45,797 nucleotides of DNA, taken from positions 1 through 45,797 of the forward strand of contig NZ_AOMO01000037.1 of assembly GCF_000338875.1 (NCBI RefSeq), in the 5' to 3' direction. Below the pieces are notes generated by a model. It made no database searches. It worked only from the letters and a program-made list of their open reading frames with translations, and was not told where the DNA came from. The translations under genes were made by a program, and so were the position numbers. Origin of the DNA: Vibrio mimicus CAIM 602 (lineage in GTDB: Bacteria > Pseudomonadota > Gammaproteobacteria > Enterobacterales > Vibrionaceae). Shown here in pieces: positions 38,548 to 45,797 of the stretch. Each line of letters begins with the position of its first letter. Position 1 is the first letter of the stretch.

Positions 38548-38670
38548 CTATTTGATCTTAATGACGTGTCCGCATTCCTTGCAGATATAAACTTCTTTAA
38601 TACCAAGTAATCTTTGCCAAAGGGTGCGTCGTTTACGTTGCAAATTATTCGTATGAGTACAATTGAGCAT
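38548..38670 (-). CDS. Tiny zinc-ribbon-like protein
   Basis: From the ATG at 38670 the frame encodes 40 residues: MLNCTHTNNLQRKRRTLWQR, then LLGIKEVYICKECGHVIKIK. The C-x-H ... CKECGH pattern resembles half of a treble-clef or rubredoxin-like zinc site, with a basic centre. I do not recognise a family. The frame extends to a TTG at 38760, but that part is AT-rich and unconvincing. It lies after tatD on the same strand in low-GC DNA and has no good ribosome site, so it may be a small real gene or a remnant. Confidence 0.5.
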   Translation of the reverse strand: MLNCTHTNNLQRKRRTLWQRLLGIKEVYICKECGHVIKIK

Positions 38671-38777
38671 AATATAAAGTTGATTATGAAAATTTGTTGC
38701 GCATATTACATTTGTCACATAAAAATTAAAGTGATCTCGGTTCAATAAAAAAATATGCAACCATATTAATAAATCTG

Positions 38778-39545
38778 TTATTTATTAAGTTTAAACAGTG
38801 AGTTAGCGTTGGTCGTGGTAATGTTGCCAACCTCATCGAAAGTGAGTGAATGGAGTTGTGCGATTTTCTCACAAATGAGATGGGTGAACTGTGGCTCATT
38901 GCGTTTGCCTCGATGAGGAGCGGGCGCTAAATAAGGGCAATCAGTTTCTAAAATAACGTAATTAAGATCGAGTTGTGGAATTACTTGATCCATTCCGCTG
39001 TTTTTAAAGGTACTCACCCCACCAAGTCCAAGGTGAAAACCAAGGTTATTGATCGCTTTCGCTTCTTCAAGCGTTCCACCAAAACAATGAAATACACCAC
39101 GTAAGCTGCCATCCTGCGCTTGTTTAAGCAGGGCCAAAGTTTCGTTGAGCGAATCTCGCGTATGGATGACCACTGGTAAATCCAGCTCTTTTGCCCAGTT
39201 GAGCTGGGTTAAAAAAGCCATCTCTTGTTCCGCTTTGAAGGTTTTATCCCAATACAGATCGATGCCGATTTCTCCCACAGCAACGAAAGAGTGACGAGAG
39301 AACCAAGAATAAACCGTTGCTAAGGTTTTCTTCACATTGGCATCCACATAACAAGGGTGTAAGCCCATCATTGAATGACAAAGATCTGGGTAAGCCTTTT
39401 CTGTGGCTAGCATTGGCTCAATCGAATTAAGGTCGATATTCGGCATGAGAATTTTTTCAATACCCGCTTGTCTGGCTCGAGCAATCACTTCATCGCGATC
39501 ATGGTCAAATTCATTGGCGTAGATATGGGCATGGGTATCGATCAT
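38778..39545 (-). CDS. TatD-family metal-dependent hydrolase (DNase-like)
   Basis: A 255-residue TIM-barrel hydrolase. Metal ligands appear in MIDTHAHIY, VGEIGIDLYWD, VVIHTRDS, GVFHCFGGT and LETDCPYLAPAPHRGKRNEP. TatD proteins are 3'-5' DNA exonucleases or deacylases and do not act in Tat export. Its details (LMPNIDLNSIEPML, MMGLHPCYVD) differ from both TatD and YcfH of E. coli and recall Bacteroidetes sequences, so lateral origin is possible. It is divergent from hemB. E. coli has tatD directly after tatC; here the tat operon is 10 kb away. Confidence 0.9.
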   Translation of the reverse strand: MIDTHAHIYANEFDHDRDEVIARARQAGIEKILMPNIDLNSIEPMLATEKAYPDLCHSMMGLHPCYVDANVKKTLATVYSWFSRHSFVAVGEIGIDLYWDKTFKAEQEMAFLTQLNWAKELDLPVVIHTRDSLNETLALLKQAQDGSLRGVFHCFGGTLEEAKAINNLGFHLGLGGVSTFKNSGMDQVIPQLDLNYVILETDCPYLAPAPHRGKRNEPQFTHLICEKIAQLHSLTFDEVGNITTTNANSLFKLNK

Positions 39546-39699
39546 GGAAGAATCTCTGTCATCGGTTTGTGGCGAGTATACGTGAGTGTGAGCACGAGGT
39601 CATTTTTGGTTTTTTCCTGTTTTGGCGCTAGCATGCCCAGCCGAGAGTGATATGATTTTGCCCAACACTTCCCTCAGCGCCCGATCTTTCAGGCACTGA

Positions 39700-40764
<1,065 letters not shown>

Positions 40765-40789
40765 TCCACTTTGAGTGAGATAAAAGATG

Positions 40790-40816
40790 AAGGCTGACGT
40801 AAGTCGGCCTTTTTGT
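40790..40816 (+). terminator. Terminator after hemB
   Basis: AAGGCTGAC pairs with GTCGGCCTT (one T-G wobble) around GTAA, then TTTTG. It ends hemB; the GNAT ribosome site GGGAG begins just past the T-run, so the GNAT gene likely needs leakage or its own promoter. Confidence 0.85.
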
Positions 40817-40828
40817 TGGGAGAAAATC

Positions 40829-41263
40829 ATGTTAGTTCGTGAAGGGTCTTTAAACGAAGTCACGCAAATTGTGGCGAAAATAAGCGAATTTGCTAAATCG
40901 GAAAATGAGCAGAGTTTGCAGGCTAGGCTAGCAGATAAGCCAAGTTTAGTGCTGGTAGCGGAAAAGGGTGGCGAATTGCTTGGGTTTAAGATGGGGTATG
41001 CTCTCGATTCCGGCACATTTTACAGCTGGTTTGGTGGTGTTGCTCCAGCTGCTCGAGGTCATGGAGTGGCGCAACGATTACTCGAAGTGCAAGAGGCATG
41101 GGCATTAAAGCAAGGGTATGAGCGCATTAAAGTGAAATCTCGAAATCAGTTTCCAGCCATGTTGCGCTTATTAATAAGAAATAACTATCTCATTGAAGAT
41201 TATGAAAAAAAAGAGTCTCTCATAGAAAGCCGAATTCATTTCATTAAAGTGCTTAAAAAATAA
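40829..41263 (+). CDS. GNAT-family N-acetyltransferase
   Basis: A 144-residue acetyltransferase-fold protein. The acetyl-CoA loop is VAPAARGHGVAQRLLEVQ, with the following helix ALKQGYERIKVKS and the strand/helix end FPAMLRLLIRNNYLIEDYEKK. ATG 40829 has GGGAG six bases upstream; an in-frame ATG at 40787 overlaps the hemB terminator. The substrate is unknown. It is followed by the ryhB gene. Confidence 0.85.
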   Translation: MLVREGSLNEVTQIVAKISEFAKSENEQSLQARLADKPSLVLVAEKGGELLGFKMGYALDSGTFYSWFGGVAPAARGHGVAQRLLEVQEAWALKQGYERIKVKSRNQFPAMLRLLIRNNYLIEDYEKKESLIESRIHFIKVLKK

Positions 41264-41287
41264 ATGAGACTTTTTCTCATTTAGTTA

Positions 41288-41315
41288 TTGACTATCAAAT
41301 GAGAACCATTATTAT
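41288..41315 (+). promoter_or_regulatory. ryhB promoter with overlapping Fur box
   Basis: TTGACT (41288-41293) and TATTAT (41310-41315) are 16 bases apart. Between and over them AATGAGAACCATTATT (41298-41313) matches the Fur consensus AATGATAATCATT at 11 of 13 core positions. Iron-loaded Fur would block the promoter, matching control of RyhB by iron. Confidence 0.8.
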
Positions 41316-41321
41316 TAACCG

Positions 41322-41540
41322 TGTCTTAGGGAACAAACGAAAGTTCACAGGACGTTAAGTAACCCTATCGAGGAATCGATGTGTGGTGACTCAACGACCG
41401 AACTTAAACAGGTTCTTTTTGACACGACATTGCTCACATTGCTTCCAGTGTAATTTTTTAGCTTTTTGGTAAAGCGAATCAATCAATTGGCTTTGACCTT
41501 GTTTGCTAGGCGACATCTTCGGGTGTCGCTTTTTCTTTTT
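41322..41540 (+). ncRNA. ryhB: RyhB small regulatory RNA (long Vibrio form)
   Basis: The stretch 41423-41449 (CACGACATTGCTCACATTGC followed by TTCCAGT) is nearly identical to the conserved core of E. coli RyhB, the part that pairs with mRNAs of iron-using proteins such as sodB. A Fur-box promoter lies just upstream and a strong terminator ends it. The predicted length is ~215-220 bases against ~90 in E. coli, so ~100 bases of 5' leader are Vibrio-specific. I recall V. cholerae RyhB as unusually long, in this chromosomal neighbourhood. The 5' end is predicted from the promoter. Confidence 0.92.
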
Positions 41541-41541
41541 T
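41510..41541 (+). terminator. ryhB terminator
   Basis: GCGACATC pairs with GGTGTCGC (one T-G wobble) around a TTCG tetraloop, followed by TTTTTCTTTTT. This is a very stable intrinsic terminator, as expected for an Hfq-dependent sRNA. Confidence 0.95.
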
Positions 41542-41558
41542 ATTTCGTGGTTTTTTAG

Positions 41559-41842
41559 TTATCCACTGAAATCATTTTTTATTCTGTCATCAAGTGGACA
41601 AGTGATCGCTTTACTGACAATCATCCACTGATGCTGACATGAAGTGAATTGACTGAGTAAAAGGGCAGCGAGTGTCTTTTCCACAATTGACGATCTAAAA
41701 AAGATCATTTCACCGCGTGCTGATCTATTTTTTAATCCTTTAAAAACATTAAGTTAAAATTTATCTGCACTCTATTTTTATGATTTTTAAGTGGTCGATA
41801 AAAAATCTATAAACAGACTTATCCACAGAATGCCTATCCACA
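41559..41842. other. Group of DnaA-box-like sites upstream of polA
   Basis: Between the ryhB terminator and polA are TTATCCACT (41559-41567), reverse-strand TTGTCCACT (41593-41601), TCATCCACT (41621-41629), a perfect TTATCCACA (41819-41827) and CTATCCACA (41834-41842). The region is AT-rich, and otherwise holds no reading frame or RNA signature that I can support; the polA promoter must lie here but is not clear. Confidence 0.55.
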
Positions 41843-41950
41843 TCAGTGAATAGGATATCCCCTGAATCACTCAAAAACGGTAACAACGTAGAATCCCAGC
41901 AGTAGTCGTGGCATCCTAAGCTCATTTACTCACGTTTGGATAAACCTTCT

Positions 41951-44767
41951 ATGGCTCGTATACCTGACAATCCGCTGATTTTGATCGACGGCTCTTCTTA
42001 TCTCTACCGCGCGTTTCACGCTTACCCGGGCACCATGAGTAATGGTGAGATCCCGACGAACGCCATTTATGGCGTAGTGAATATGATCCGCAGCATGATG
42101 CGTCAGTTTGCTTCCGATCGTATTGCGGTGATTTTTGATGCGAAAGGAAAAACGTTCCGCGATGAGATGTATGATCAGTACAAAGCGAATCGTCCACCAA
42201 TGCCCGATGATCTGCGTTGCCAGGTTGAGCCTTTGCATCAAGTGATCCGCGCGATGGGTTTACCATTACTCGCCATTGAAGGGGTAGAAGCGGACGACGT
42301 GATTGGAACATTGGCGCGTCAAGCCTCACAAGCTGGCATGCCCGTTTTGATCAGTACGGGCGATAAAGACATGGCTCAGCTGGTGGATGAGAACATTACA
42401 CTGATTAATACCATGACCAATGTGGTGCTGGATCGTGAAGGCGTGATTGAAAAGTTCGGTATTCCACCTGAGTTGATCATCGACTACCTTGCATTGATGG
42501 GCGACAAAGTGGACAACATTCCCGGTGTGCCGGGCGTCGGTGAGAAAACCGCGACAGCACTCCTGCAAGGTATTGGTGGCTTGGAAGACTTATACGCCAA
42601 CTTGGATAAAATTGCCGCTTTAGGTTTCCGTGGCTCAAAAACCATGGCGCAAAAGCTGGAAGAGAACCGTGACAATGCCAATCTCTCTTACCAATTAGCT
42701 ACGATTAAATGCGATGTGGAGTTGGAAGAGTCACCACAAACACTGCTTAAGCAGACTCCCGATCGTGATGCACTGATGACATGGTACGGGAAGTTAGCGT
42801 TCAAATCTTGGCTGACGGAATTACTCGATGGCGGTACTGGAATTGTGACTGCGGACGAGCAAGCGAAAGCGTCTTCAGTGACAGCGTCAAACGCAGCAAA
42901 CAATGCGGCAAGTAATGCAGCAGCGATTCCTGAAAGCCCTGCGGCACAGATCGATCGCAGCCAGTATCAAACGATCCTTAACGAGCAAGATTTCAATCTG
43001 TGGCTAGAAAAATTGCAGCAAGCCGAGCTGTTCGCCTTTGATACCGAAACTGACAGCTTGGATTACATGGTGGCCAACTTAGTGGGGATGTCGTTTGCGG
43101 TCGCAGAAGGTGAAGCGGCTTATCTGCCTGTTGCGCACGATTATCTGGATGCGCCGCAGCAGTTGGATCGCGACTGGGTGATCGCCCAGCTTAAACCTCT
43201 GCTCGAAGATGAAAGTAAGGCCAAAGTCGGCCAGAACCTCAAATACGATGCGAGCGTGATGGCGCGCTACGGCGTTGAGTTGCGCGGTATTCGCCACGAC
43301 ACCATGTTGCAATCCTACGTGTATAACAGCGTAGGCGGTAAACATGATATGGATAGCTTAGCGCTGCGTTTCCTGCAGCACAGCTGTATCTCCTTTGAGC
43401 AAATCGCCGGTAAAGGCAAAAATCAGATCACTTTTAACCAAATTGATCTGCAAGAAGCCGCTCAGTACGCCGCGGAAGATGCAGATGTGACTTTGCGTTT
43501 ACATCAGCGTATCAGCCCGCTGATTGAACAAGACAGCAAACTGGCACAAGTGTATCGCGAAATTGAAATGCCGCTTGTTCCTGTGTTGTCACGCATTGAA
43601 CGCACAGGTGTCATGATCGACGACATGCTGCTCAGTGCTCAATCGCAAGAAATTGCGTTGCGTCTAGATGAGTTGGAAAAAAAGGCGTATGAACTGGCTG
43701 GCCAGCCATTCAACCTCAGCTCACCTAAGCAACTGCAAACCATTTTGTTTGAGCAAATGAAGCTGCCTGTATTGCAAAAAACGCCATCAGGTACTCCTTC
43801 AACTAATGAAGAAGTGTTACAAGAGCTGGCCTTGGATTATCCACTACCGAAAGTACTGATTGAGTATCGTGGTCTGGCTAAACTCAAGTCGACCTATACC
43901 GATAAGCTGCCCAAAATGATTAACCCAAGTACAGGGCGTGTGCATACTTCTTACCATCAAGCTGTCACGGCTACGGGGCGTCTATCATCGACGGATCCAA
44001 ACCTACAAAACATCCCTGTTCGTAATGAAGAAGGACGTCGCATTCGCCAAGCGTTCGTTGCACCGCATGGTTGGAAAATCATGGCTGTCGACTACTCACA
44101 AATTGAGCTGCGCATCATGGCGCATCTGTCGGGTGATCAGGCATTACTCGATGCCTTCCGTGAAGGGAAAGATATTCATGCTGCCACGGCGGCTGAAATC
44201 ATTGGTGTGCCGATTAAGCAAGTCAGCAGTGAGCAGCGTCGTCGCGCCAAAGCGGTTAACTTTGGTTTGATCTACGGCATGAGCGCGTTTGGTTTGGCAA
44301 AACAGCTCGGAATTCCGCGTGGTGAAGCGCAAGAGTATATGGATAAATACTTCGAGCGTTATCCAGGCGTCATGCAGTATATGGAAGACACACGTAGTCG
44401 CGCGGCTGAAATGGGTTATGTAGAAACCATTTTTGGTCGTCGCTTACATCTGCCTGAAATTACTTCGCGTAATGGGATGCGTCGAAAAGCGGCAGAGCGA
44501 GCCGCGATCAACGCGCCAATGCAAGGTACAGCAGCAGACATCATCAAAAAAGCCATGCTGTTGGTGGATGAATGGATTCAGCGAGAGGGTGATGGTCGTG
44601 TCAAATTGCTGATGCAAGTACACGATGAACTGGTATTTGAGGTTGAAGAGTCATCTTTATCCGAAATTGAAAGTAAAGTACAACAGCTGATGGAATCAGC
44701 AGCGGAGCTTGCTGTGCCACTAGTTGCTGAAGCTGGGCACGGAGATAACTGGGAACAAGCTCATTAG
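41951..44767 (+). CDS. polA: DNA polymerase I
   Basis: The repair polymerase that removes RNA primers. The 938-residue protein has the 5'-3' nuclease domain (~1-300; [37 protein letters not shown]), an Ala/Ser-rich linker (~300-330), the 3'-5' proofreading domain ([13 protein letters not shown] keeps the catalytic Asp and Glu) and the polymerase domain ([35 protein letters not shown]). ATG 41951 begins [14 protein letters not shown], typical of the family; an in-frame TTG 15 bases upstream is rejected. Spot 42 follows, as in E. coli. Confidence 0.98.
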   Translation: MARIPDNPLILIDGSSYLYRAFHAYPGTMSNGEIPTNAIYGVVNMIRSMMRQFASDRIAVIFDAKGKTFRDEMYDQYKANRPPMPDDLRCQVEPLHQVIRAMGLPLLAIEGVEADDVIGTLARQASQAGMPVLISTGDKDMAQLVDENITLINTMTNVVLDREGVIEKFGIPPELIIDYLALMGDKVDNIPGVPGVGEKTATALLQGIGGLEDLYANLDKIAALGFRGSKTMAQKLEENRDNANLSYQLATIKCDVELEESPQTLLKQTPDRDALMTWYGKLAFKSWLTELLDGGTGIVTADEQAKASSVTASNAANNAASNAAAIPESPAAQIDRSQYQTILNEQDFNLWLEKLQQAELFAFDTETDSLDYMVANLVGMSFAVAEGEAAYLPVAHDYLDAPQQLDRDWVIAQLKPLLEDESKAKVGQNLKYDASVMARYGVELRGIRHDTMLQSYVYNSVGGKHDMDSLALRFLQHSCISFEQIAGKGKNQITFNQIDLQEAAQYAAEDADVTLRLHQRISPLIEQDSKLAQVYREIEMPLVPVLSRIERTGVMIDDMLLSAQSQEIALRLDELEKKAYELAGQPFNLSSPKQLQTILFEQMKLPVLQKTPSGTPSTNEEVLQELALDYPLPKVLIEYRGLAKLKSTYTDKLPKMINPSTGRVHTSYHQAVTATGRLSSTDPNLQNIPVRNEEGRRIRQAFVAPHGWKIMAVDYSQIELRIMAHLSGDQALLDAFREGKDIHAATAAEIIGVPIKQVSSEQRRRAKAVNFGLIYGMSAFGLAKQLGIPRGEAQEYMDKYFERYPGVMQYMEDTRSRAAEMGYVETIFGRRLHLPEITSRNGMRRKAAERAAINAPMQGTAADIIKKAMLLVDEWIQREGDGRVKLLMQVHDELVFEVEESSLSEIESKVQQLMESAAELAVPLVAEAGHGDNWEQAH

Positions 44768-44800
44768 TTGATTTTTTCAGCGTAATTCATCAGTAATATG

Positions 44801-44830
44801 AGCCAGCGCACGTTCGCTGGCTTTTTTTTA
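44801..44830 (+). terminator. polA terminator
   Basis: AGCCAGCG pairs over 8 bp with CGCTGGCT around a six-base loop, followed by eight or more T residues. Confidence 0.93.
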
Positions 44831-44906
44831 TCACTAAAAAAGTTTACGTGGCTCAGACTGTTATGTTGCTAAATAAAAAATCAGTGAAAAAAAACTACAA
44901 AAAAGA

Positions 44907-44935
44907 TTTTCAATTCTGACCAATTGTTGTACATT
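44907..44935 (+). promoter_or_regulatory. Probable spf promoter
   Basis: TTTTCA (44907-44912) and TACATT (44930-44935) are 17 bases apart; the -10 ends seven bases before the first base of Spot 42. In E. coli this promoter is repressed by CRP-cAMP; I see no clear CRP site. Confidence 0.55.
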
Positions 44936-44942
44936 AACTCTC

Positions 44943-45048
44943 GTAGGGTACAGAGGTAAGATGTTCTATCTTTCAGACCTTTTGTTTCACGTTATTGGAT
45001 TAGGCTGATTCAGCCGCCCCAGTCACTATTTGACTGGGGCGTTTTTTA
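44943..45048 (+). ncRNA. spf: Spot 42 small RNA
   Basis: The 5' part GTAGGGTACAGAGGTAAGAT, continued by GTTCTATCTTTCAGACCTTT, is identical to E. coli Spot 42, as is the terminator CCGCCCCAGTCA/TGACTGGGGCG plus T-run. The middle part differs and is a little shorter. Spot 42 represses genes for use of secondary carbon sources and needs Hfq. The position downstream of polA is conserved with E. coli. Confidence 0.97.
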
Positions 45049-45378
45049 TTGGGCGCAATTCAAGTTCTTCAATCTGTTTCGAGTCATATCTTCATATACA
45101 TTTTTAGCTTACTTAGCGATGTAAGTTGATTCTCATTGAGTTACAAAAAGCACTGCATTCTGTAATTAAACTCCATTCACACTTTTATTATTTCTGGATA
45201 AAAACTAAGTATCTAAAAGACCTTGTTTTATCCGAATAAACTTACGTAATCCATTGGTATGTAAGGTTAGACGACTGCCAGTCGCATAATTTTCGTCAGT
45301 TTTGTGCTTGCTTGATATTTGTGTGCCTTTGCGGAATGCTTGACGACATAACAATAACAACCGATTTCTCTCCCGTTG

Positions 45379-45404
45379 CCCCACCAGGATGGTGGGGATT
45401 TTGT
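45379..45404 (+). terminator. Orphan plus-strand terminator
   Basis: CCCCACCA pairs with TGGTGGGG over 8 bp around GGA, followed by ATTTTGTTTG. It lies 330 bases after the Spot 42 terminator with no plus-strand gene before it, hinting at an unannotated transcript. Confidence 0.7.
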
Positions 45405-45444
45405 TTGTCTCAATAGCCTTTCTCATCGCTCAAATGTTTACCTC

Positions 45445-45467
45445 AAATAAAAAACCCCGCTAAAGCG
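45445..45467 (-). terminator. Minus-strand terminator cut by the IS insertion
   Basis: AAAAAACCCCGCTAAAGCG stops exactly at the IS end. An intact form would be CCCCGC-TAAA-GCGGGG flanked by A and T runs; only the first two or three pairs of the stem remain on this side. The minus-strand T-run is here on the left, so it would have ended a gene lying beyond the IS. Confidence 0.65.
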
Positions 45468-45797
45468 CTGTCTCTTGATCACATTTCATGCTCAAGAGAC
45501 ATTGCAAGCTCGTAACCTTCAAGGATGGTTTGTAGTTTGAACCATCCTTCCCAAAGTCGCTCCCAGCCCACTATTCCTGTTCGTTTACTATCGTGCCACC
45601 CAGCTAATTTCCCTAAGCTAAGATAAGCCCAGCGCACTGTTGGCGCGTGTTTCGGCGGTTTGCTTTTTTCTACCTTTAGCCATAACAATTTCCACGCTTT
45701 GTTGCCCAGTAAAGTTTCGCAGCTTTGTTCCTCGGCCACTTCTTGTTGCTGACCAAGATGACGAAGCTGCTGGATCCGCACTGCAATAAACGCCAGA
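45468..45797 (-). mobile_element. IS50-type (IS4 family) insertion sequence, one end (cut by window end)
   Basis: The terminal sequence CTGTCTCTTGATCACATTT matches the 19-base inside end of IS50 (CTGTCTCTTGATCAGATCT) at 17 positions. As in IS50, the transposase stop codon lies inside this inverted repeat. The nine bases outside, GCTAAAGCG (45459-45467), should be the target duplication. The other end, with the transposase start, is beyond the window. Confidence 0.8.
45479..45797 (-). CDS. IS4-family transposase, C-terminal part
   Basis: About 105 codons of a transposase C-terminus; the frame remains open to the window edge, beginning LAFIAVRIQQLRHLG. The segments RWAYLSLGKLAGWHDSKRTG and VGWERLWEGWFKLQTILEGY are typical of the end of IS50/Tn5-like DDE transposases. 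The stop codon falls within the terminal inverted repeat. Upstream catalytic residues, except possibly the C-terminal Glu region, are outside the window, so activity cannot be judged. Confidence 0.8.
   Translation of the reverse strand, partial: LAFIAVRIQQLRHLGQQQEVAEEQSCETLLGNKAWKLLWLKVEKSKPPKHAPTVRWAYLSLGKLAGWHDSKRTGIVGWERLWEGWFKLQTILEGYELAMSLEHEM

Larger units (their letters stand above)
45049..45467. other. AT-rich intergenic region between spf and the insertion sequence
   Basis: About 420 bases with no gene that I can support. A 73-codon minus-strand frame (45205-45426) shows no family features, runs across a terminator hairpin and has no good ribosome site. The region contains one plus-strand terminator (45379-45404) and ends in an interrupted terminator next to the IS element. 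I could not find a promoter that would feed the plus-strand terminator. Confidence 0.6.

Noticed and set aside
44981..44997. TTGTTTCACGTTATTGG in Spot 42 as a fourth parS
   Set aside because: Only the left half of the palindrome matches; the right half is different, and Spot 42 sequence constraints explain it.
45205..45426. 73-codon minus-strand gene between spf and the IS
   Set aside because: No recognisable domain, weak ribosome site, and it runs through a terminator hairpin.

Overview
The window looks like chromosomal DNA of a Vibrio, most like the origin-proximal part of Vibrio cholerae chromosome I. The reasons are the gene order (end of an rRNA operon, crcB, a thiCEFSGH operon, then ubi/tat, lexA, plsB, glpEG, hemB and polA), close resemblance of many proteins to enterobacterial orthologues, a long RyhB-type RNA next to polA, and three chromosome-partitioning (parS) sites within 7 kb. 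The species is inferred from sequence memory, not from a database search. Nearly all of it is core genome; the only clear mobile element is cut by the right edge.

Left part (1-11.5 kb): the 3' end of a 5S rRNA gene with tRNA-Asp and tRNA-Trp, the fluoride exporter crcB, then a TPP riboswitch controlling the thiamine operon thiC-thiE-thiF-thiS-thiG-thiH. ThiE carries an extra N-terminal domain. parS-like ParB sites lie inside thiE, just after thiH and inside a Bcr/CflA-type drug transporter. An aminopeptidase P and a LysR regulator lie between the last two.

11.6-22.6 kb: a small protein resembling an H-NS oligomerisation domain without its DNA-binding part, AsnC, a PAS-PAS-GGDEF-EVL cyclic-di-GMP protein, RsmJ, a Cys-containing basic protein, a YigM-type transporter, UspA, ferritin, UspB, a YhiN-type flavoprotein, an Aer-type PAS chemoreceptor and a second EamA transporter.

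22.7-31.9 kb: rmuC, then ubiE-ubiJ-ubiB (ubiquinone synthesis) and tatA-tatB-tatC (twin-arginine export), with an apparent intrinsic terminator between tatB and tatC. On the minus strand is a lexA - methyltransferase - dinF unit behind two LexA boxes.

32-45.8 kb: plsB, ubiC-ubiA, a FliL-like secreted protein, glpE-glpG, a gene-poor stretch with DnaA-box-like sites, a tiny zinc-ribbon-like ORF, a TatD-family nuclease, a Mg-type hemB, a GNAT acetyltransferase, the Fur-box-preceded RyhB sRNA, a second group of DnaA-box-like sites, polA and the Spot 42 sRNA. At the right edge an IS50-type element has inserted into an intrinsic terminator.

No CRISPR array, phage or wholly unknown multi-gene system was found. 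The points most worth follow-up are regulatory: the parS cluster with coding-embedded sites, the tatB/tatC terminator, the promoter-terminator pair before the flavoprotein, the two DnaA-box groups, the methyltransferase in the SOS unit, and the truncated-H-NS-like protein.
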